Shown: piece by piece, positions 59,629-64,000 of the stretch
Layout of the letters: each line of letters opens with the position of its first letter
How positions within the stretch are numbered: the first letter of the stretch is position 1
NCBI RefSeq assembly: GCF_013359905.1
Contig: NZ_JABMCC010000118.1
Coordinates: forward strand, 930,001-994,000
Reading direction: 5' to 3'
Source of the DNA: Paenibacillus taichungensis
Lineage (GTDB): Bacteria > Bacillota > Bacilli > Paenibacillales > Paenibacillaceae
Length of the DNA: 64,000 bases
Notes under the pieces: generated by a model
What the model saw: the letters and a program-made list of their open reading frames with translations, nothing else
The model's database searches: none
What the model was told of the DNA's origin: nothing
Made by a program: the position numbers and the translations under genes

Positions 59629-59819
59629 CTACTGACGAATAAGAGCACATATCCAATTTTTTTATACGTTATGTGCCATTCCCGAAAGATGTTGCCCGAT
59701 ATTCAACAGAGGTCGGAAATCCTCCTCATTTATTATGTATTATTACCGTTATTTGCCGAAATAGAAGGATCCATTCGCAAAATAAAAATGGTTTAGCAGT
59801 GCTTAGTGGAAAAATGTTA

Positions 59820-59848
59820 TTGCTAAATGAAGAGAAACTCTGTACTAT
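59820..59848 (+). promoter_or_regulatory. Promoter candidate for the NCS2 permease
   Basis: TTGCTA (59820-59825), 17-nt spacer, TACTAT (59843-59848), 41 nt before the TTG start at 59890. Confidence 0.5.
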
Positions 59849-59889
59849 ATTGAAGATTTGTGTTTCGGAAAAAAGGAGATGAACATTCA

Positions 59890-61206
59890 TTGCAACGTGA
59901 AATTCAGGTTAATCAAAAAATGCCGCTTGGCTCAGGATCGCTGCTGAGTCTCCAGCATTTGTTCGCCATGTTTGGCAGTACGGTACTCGTGCCGAACCTG
60001 TTCGGTGTCGATCCAAGTATGATCTTGCTTATGAACGGTATTGGAACATTGCTGTACATACTCATGTGTAAAGGAAAGATTCCGGCCTATCTTGGGTCAA
60101 GCTTTGCTTTTATCGCACCTGTTTCTTCCGTGTTAATCGCACACCCTGATAACGGATACTCCATGGCACTTGGAGCGTTCATCGTAACAGGCGTTGTTTT
60201 CTGCATTGTAGCTCTTATCATCAAGTATGCGGGGACAGGTTGGATTAACGTGGTATTCCCGCCAGCGGTTATGGGTGCTATTGTTGCCCTAATCGGTCTC
60301 GAACTTGTACCTGTGGCAGCAGGAATGGCTGGTCTGATCAATTCAAACCCTGCTGAGAACCCAGACTGGGTACCTCAAGCCAAACCAATTATTTTAGCCA
60401 TGGTTACTCTTGGTATCACTGTTATTGGTGCAGTAACCTTCCGTGGGTTCCCCAAGATCATTCACATTCTAATCGGGATTGTATCCGGTTACGGGCTTGG
60501 GTACTTTATGGGTGAGGTAAAAACCGAGAATATAGTGAACGCTGACTTTATCTCGCTGCCTACTGTAACGACACCGACATTTGACTGGTCTGTCATCTTT
60601 ACCATTTTGCCTGTCGCCCTTGTTGTCATTGTTGAACACATCGGACATCTGCTTGTAACGAGCAGCATTGTGGGCAAAGATCTATCCAAGGACCCAGGTC
60701 TGCATCGCTCCCTGCTTGGGAACGGCGTTTCAACTATTCTTTCCGGTTTTGTAGGATCCACACCGAATACAACTTATGGTGAGAATATTGGTGTTATGGC
60801 TCTGACACGGGTTTACTCGACGTATGTTATTGGCGGCGCTGCCGTTATCGCGATCGTGCTTTCGTTCTCAGGTACGTTCTCGGCACTTATAGCTAACATT
60901 CCCGTTCCGGTTATGGGTGGTGTGTCTTTGCTTCTGTTCGGAGTAATTGCGGCATCTGGTTTGCGTATTCTGGTCGAACAGAAAGTGGATTTTGCCAAAC
61001 CTACCAACTTGTTGCTAACTACCCTTGTACTCGTCATCGGACTCAGTGGTACTGAGATCACATTTTATGGTATTCATCTCAAGGGAATGGCTCTGGCAAC
61101 CATCGTCGGAATTCTGCTGAGCTTGTTGTTTAAATTATTTGAAGTACTGGGTTGGTCGAATGATCAAACGGAGAAACAGCCTTTAACCGAGAAAACTCCG
61201 GATTGA
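59890..61206 (+). CDS. NCS2 family nucleobase permease (uracil/xanthine type)
   Basis: 438 residues from a TTG start at 59890 (AAAAAAGGAG 11 nt upstream); a GTG at 59860 lies ahead of that site. About 12-14 membrane helices. NAT/NCS2 marks: LSLQHLFAMFGSTVLVPNLF (about 19-38, the QH motif), SSFAFIAPVSSVL (about 75), the permease signature region VEHIGHLLVTSSIVGKDL (about 243-260) and GSTPNTTYGENIGVMALTR (about 285-303), which resembles UraA/PyrP. It is inserted on the plus strand between relA and apt, genes that are adjacent in B. subtilis. Uracil, xanthine or adenine are possible substrates; proximity to apt makes a purine tempting but unproven. Confidence 0.88.
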   Translation: MQREIQVNQKMPLGSGSLLSLQHLFAMFGSTVLVPNLFGVDPSMILLMNGIGTLLYILMCKGKIPAYLGSSFAFIAPVSSVLIAHPDNGYSMALGAFIVTGVVFCIVALIIKYAGTGWINVVFPPAVMGAIVALIGLELVPVAAGMAGLINSNPAENPDWVPQAKPIILAMVTLGITVIGAVTFRGFPKIIHILIGIVSGYGLGYFMGEVKTENIVNADFISLPTVTTPTFDWSVIFTILPVALVVIVEHIGHLLVTSSIVGKDLSKDPGLHRSLLGNGVSTILSGFVGSTPNTTYGENIGVMALTRVYSTYVIGGAAVIAIVLSFSGTFSALIANIPVPVMGGVSLLLFGVIAASGLRILVEQKVDFAKPTNLLLTTLVLVIGLSGTEITFYGIHLKGMALATIVGILLSLLFKLFEVLGWSNDQTEKQPLTEKTPD

Positions 61207-61272
61207 TTTCTTGCCGACTAATTTTGAACGAACAATGTTTATTCATTCTTCATCTTATACATCGTACAATGC

Positions 61273-61319
61273 AAAAAGCCTGCTCTCTAACCTTAACGGG
61301 TTGAGGGACAGGCTTTTTT
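61273..61319. terminator. Bidirectional terminator between the permease and apt
   Basis: AAAAAGCCTG (61273-61282) pairs with CAGGCTTTTT (61309-61318), with CC..GGG inner pairing and T-runs on both strands. It serves the permease and, 83 nt beyond its stop, apt. Confidence 0.85.
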
Positions 61320-61401
61320 GTAAATAGTTAATGCTGTATATTATTTCCCGGGAAACGGGAGATCCAGTTCACATGATTTAACAGCAATAAATGCCAGAAT
61401 T

Positions 61402-61914
61402 CTAGTAGTTCATCAATGTAAATACATCAATACCCGGCAATTTTGCACGTCCATTTAAATCAGACAGCTCAATCAGGAATGCTGCACCTACAATCTTGCC
61501 ACCCAATTGTTCAATCAGGTTAATGGAGGTAGCAATAGTTCCGCCTGTCGCCAGCAGATCATCCGCAATCAGGACATTTTGTCCTTTTTCGATCGCATCT
61601 GTATGCATAGCAAGCGTATCTTTGCCATATTCAAGATCATAACCGACTTCGATCGTCTCTCCAGGCAATTTTCCACTTTTACGGATCGGAGCAAAACCGA
61701 CACCCAGAGCGTACGCCAGAGGAGCGCCCACAACGAATCCACGTGCTTCAGGTCCAGCAATAACGTCAATTTTGAGATCCGAAACCATTACTTTCAGCTC
61801 ATTGATCGCCTTGCGGTACATTTCTCCATCCTTCAACAATGTCGTAATGTCTTTGAAGCTGATTCCCGGTTGTGGAAAGTCAGGAATGACACGAATATAA
61901 TCTTTAAAATCCAA
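61402..61914 (-). CDS. apt: Adenine phosphoribosyltransferase
   Basis: 170 residues, same as the B. subtilis enzyme. It converts adenine and PRPP to AMP. Features: RVIPDFPQPGISFKDITTLL at the N-terminus (about 8-27), GPEARGFVVGAPLAYALGVG (about 57-76), and the PRPP loop VLIADDLLATGGTIATSINL (about 114-133). It follows recJ by 37 nt on the same strand (ATG 61914 after TAGGAGGAGATT), the standard recJ-apt pair. Confidence 0.97.
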   Translation of the reverse strand: MDFKDYIRVIPDFPQPGISFKDITTLLKDGEMYRKAINELKVMVSDLKIDVIAGPEARGFVVGAPLAYALGVGFAPIRKSGKLPGETIEVGYDLEYGKDTLAMHTDAIEKGQNVLIADDLLATGGTIATSINLIEQLGGKIVGAAFLIELSDLNGRAKLPGIDVFTLMNY

Positions 61915-61951
61915 AATAATCTCCTCCTAAAATAAATAGCACAACTTCTAT

Positions 61952-64000
61952 CTAAGATACGCCCTTCATCCGGGATATCATCCATTGTGTCAGTTGAGGG
62001 GTCGATGCATCCAGCATCACCTGCTCTGTCTCGGCCATGCTCTCCAGCGCCTGATATTGACGCGAAGCGGTTAGCTCACGCTTGGGTGGGTTATCCACAA
62101 ACACAATCTTTCCAGCTTCTCGGGTTATGAACGATAACTCCTCAAAAACATCCAACATCATAGTAATCATGCGCGGCGAGCAGCCACACTGACGACTGAG
62201 CACAGGAGTGATCTCTTGTTCCTCCACGGGTTCAGCTCTCCATTTGGACACCAGCATATAAATACGCTTGAAGAGTTCTCTGGAAGGCATCTGAAGGCGA
62301 TCTCGGCGGTTGCCTGATCCGTGCAGAAGGATGATATTCTCGGCTCCGCTGAATAAAGCCAGCATTGCATCAAGTTGTTCCGGGGTTTCCGGCGTATCAA
62401 ACACAAATAACGTCCGGACCTGTTCCTGCCCATAATGCTGCGCGGCAGCATTGCACGGAAACAAACCGACCTTTCTATCATATACCCAAAGGCACGGTTC
62501 ATACAATGAATTTCCCTCGGAAACATTCGTTTCTTTCCGAACGATGGCACCAATTGAGCCTGACTTGTATCGTAAATGTATTTCAAGTGAACTCAAGAAC
62601 TGCTTCATCGCGTTCAGAGGCTCCGTACTACCTCGCAAATCAAAAACTTGCGCATGTGGAACCTGAATGTCCTGCAGCATTAATTGTGGTTTCCTCATCC
62701 CGTTCCACTCATTTACAGACAACTCGCCCATAACATCAATGATGGAGCCTGGAGGCAGAAACTCAGCCAATGCTCCTTTGCCAAAAGCGACCGTCTCCAA
62801 TTGCAGGCCATCCTGCTCCAAAACCAGTTTCAGATGACGTTTTTCCCGTCCCATCGTCCGTGTTTCTTTTACAGTCACATTGCGCAATACAAAACGTGGA
62901 GATGGATTACTCATGCCAAACGGCTGGAGTCTGTCGATCTCTTGAATGACCTGCAATGGTACATCACTGATTCTGCATTCGTCATCTGCTAGACGATGGG
63001 GCACAAAGTCCTCCTCTGTCAGTACGGATGCCGCAAACTCATTCAGTCCGGCTTCCAGCTCTTTAAGTTGATCACGATGAAGGCTCATGCCTGCTGCAGC
63101 TGGATGACCACCATAATGGTCCATCGTGTGTTTGCAAGCAGTTAATGCCTCATAGATGTCCAGACCCTCTATGGAGCGTGCTGAGCCTTTACAAGCGCCA
63201 CTTTCCGGGTCAATGCCCAGGATAAGCGTTGGCCGATAATATCGTTCAAGTAACTTGGAAGCAACAATACCTACAACTCCAACATTCCAGCCTTCTCCCG
63301 CCAAAACGATGACATCCGGCACTGCTCCGGAATTAAGCTGGATTTTCTGCTCCAACTGGGTTGTCGCTTCCAGAAGTATGCCCTCAACAACCTGTTGCCT
63401 TTCACGATTCAGCAAGTCCAGTTGGCCTGCCAACGTGTGTGCCTCATCCAGATCCTCGGTTGTAAGCAGCGATACGGCTCTGCCAGCATGATCCAGACGT
63501 CCGCTTGCATTAATACGCGGAGCCATGGCAAAGGCAATATTGATTGAGGTGACCTGAGTTTGATCCACACCACTAATTTCAAGCAGAGCACTAATACCAG
63601 GCAGACGTGTACCTCGCATGGACTCAACACCATAACTAACGATAACCCGGTTCTCGCCTTCCAAAGGCATCAAATCGGCAACCGTACCAATAGCGGCAAT
63701 TTCCATCCATTCTCCAGGCACTTCTCCAATCAATGCCTGAGCCAACTTCAACGCTACACCCGCACCAGCTAACCCTTTAAAAGGGTAAGGACAGTCCGGA
63801 AGCTTGGGATTAATAAGCGTATAAGCCTCAGGCAAAACTTCAGGTGGTTCATGGTGATCCGTCACAATGACTTCCATTCCCAGTGTTGCAGCATAAGCAA
63901 TCTGCTCTACCGCACTGATTCCGGTATCAACCGTAATCACCAGCGTGACTCCTTGTTGATGAGCCCAATCTAAGGCATGATTGTGTAACCCGTAACCTTC
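61952..64000 (-). CDS. recJ: Single-stranded-DNA exonuclease RecJ, 5' end outside window
   Basis: 682 residues visible; the frame is open to base 64000, so the true start lies beyond the edge. Visible RecJ parts: motif VITVDTGIS (shortly after the edge), the DHH motif VTDHHEPPEVLPEA, GAGVALKLAQALIG, the DHHA1 region with GEGWNVGVVGIVASKLLERY and MDHYGGHPAAAGMSLH, then the OB-fold and a long C-terminal domain (about the last 200 residues) typical of Firmicute RecJ. It degrades ssDNA 5'-3' in recombination and mismatch repair. The first DHH-domain motif (DYDADG-like) must lie outside the window. Confidence 0.96.
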   Translation of the reverse strand, partial: EGYGLHNHALDWAHQQGVTLVITVDTGISAVEQIAYAATLGMEVIVTDHHEPPEVLPEAYTLINPKLPDCPYPFKGLAGAGVALKLAQALIGEVPGEWMEIAAIGTVADLMPLEGENRVIVSYGVESMRGTRLPGISALLEISGVDQTQVTSINIAFAMAPRINASGRLDHAGRAVSLLTTEDLDEAHTLAGQLDLLNRERQQVVEGILLEATTQLEQKIQLNSGAVPDVIVLAGEGWNVGVVGIVASKLLERYYRPTLILGIDPESGACKGSARSIEGLDIYEALTACKHTMDHYGGHPAAAGMSLHRDQLKELEAGLNEFAASVLTEEDFVPHRLADDECRISDVPLQVIQEIDRLQPFGMSNPSPRFVLRNVTVKETRTMGREKRHLKLVLEQDGLQLETVAFGKGALAEFLPPGSIIDVMGELSVNEWNGMRKPQLMLQDIQVPHAQVFDLRGSTEPLNAMKQFLSSLEIHLRYKSGSIGAIVRKETNVSEGNSLYEPCLWVYDRKVGLFPCNAAAQHYGQEQVRTLFVFDTPETPEQLDAMLALFSGAENIILLHGSGNRRDRLQMPSRELFKRIYMLVSKWRAEPVEEQEITPVLSRQCGCSPRMITMMLDVFEELSFITREAGKIVFVDNPPKRELTASRQYQALESMAETEQVMLDASTPQLTQWMISRMKGVS

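Noticed and set aside
1..64000. CRISPR arrays, tRNA/rRNA genes, transposases, phage genes
   Set aside because: Scanned by eye on both strands; no regularly spaced repeats, tRNA cloverleaf motifs, or recognisable transposase or phage proteins were found.

Overview
The window looks like a chromosomal segment of a moderate-GC, spore-forming Firmicute, most likely Paenibacillus. The evidence is protein similarity recalled from memory, AGGAGG-type ribosome binding sites, TTG starts, T-box leaders, and a gene order that matches the Bacillus subtilis recJ-apt-relA-dtd-hisS-aspS-yrvM-yrvN-cymR-yrvO...yrrD-yrrI-alaS-yrzL-yrrK-yrzB-yrrL-yrrN-yrrO block. No rRNA, tRNA, CRISPR array, prophage or insertion sequence was recognised. 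About 53 protein genes are supported, and most of the sequence is ordinary core genome.

Left third (1-19.7 kb), accessory metabolism. It holds a truncated NfeD/YuaF-like membrane gene, an iron alcohol dehydrogenase and an FMN-binding PPOX protein. A complete Leloir operon (galK-galE-galT) has a divergent AraC regulator. Then come an aldo-keto reductase, a sirtuin, a HAD phosphatase, an alpha/beta hydrolase and a KDG aldolase/kinase pair (kdgA, kdgK). After these lie a membrane acyltransferase, a small KGG-repeat stress-type protein, ilvD behind an attenuator-like leader, a polysaccharide deacetylase and an AI-2E family permease. The kdgK/acyltransferase intergenic region carries a perfect TGTGA-N6-TCACA palindrome and a cre-like site.

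Middle (19.6-39.8 kb), the yrr region, nearly all on the minus strand. It holds a PBP transpeptidase (probably PbpI-like), a chemotaxis receptor, trhP2, trhP1, mltG, two tandem DUF1292 genes, ruvX, ireB, and alaS with a T-box and a consensus promoter. These are followed by the yrrI-like permease, a zinc-ribbon microprotein, the yrrD-like PRC-barrel protein, iscS and cymR. mnmA is flipped to the plus strand. Twin crcB genes sit behind rarA. The theme is translation, tRNA modification, sulfur supply and envelope maintenance.

Right third (39.8-64 kb). An 8.4-kb accessory block separates rarA from its usual neighbour tcdA (yrvM): LysR, SDR, EamA, HelD, ABC exporter and an NCS2 purine permease. 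The core then resumes with tcdA, aspS and hisS (one T-box in front of hisS-aspS), a SEC-C/HTH/TPR protein, a YflT-like stress protein, a DJ-1/PfpI protein, dtd, relA, an inserted NCS2 permease on the plus strand, apt, and recJ running off the edge.

No clearly new multi-gene system was found. The best second-look items are: an unannotated 55-codon gene with its own terminator (56611-56778); a 28-codon ORF with a strong ribosome binding site directly before aspS (51102-51188); a 55-bp hairpin repeat in two leaders; the Fnr/CRP-type palindrome; the ilvD leader; and a tandem TGTCAT hairpin cluster. Start codons were adjusted by hand where a ribosome binding site pointed to a shorter frame.
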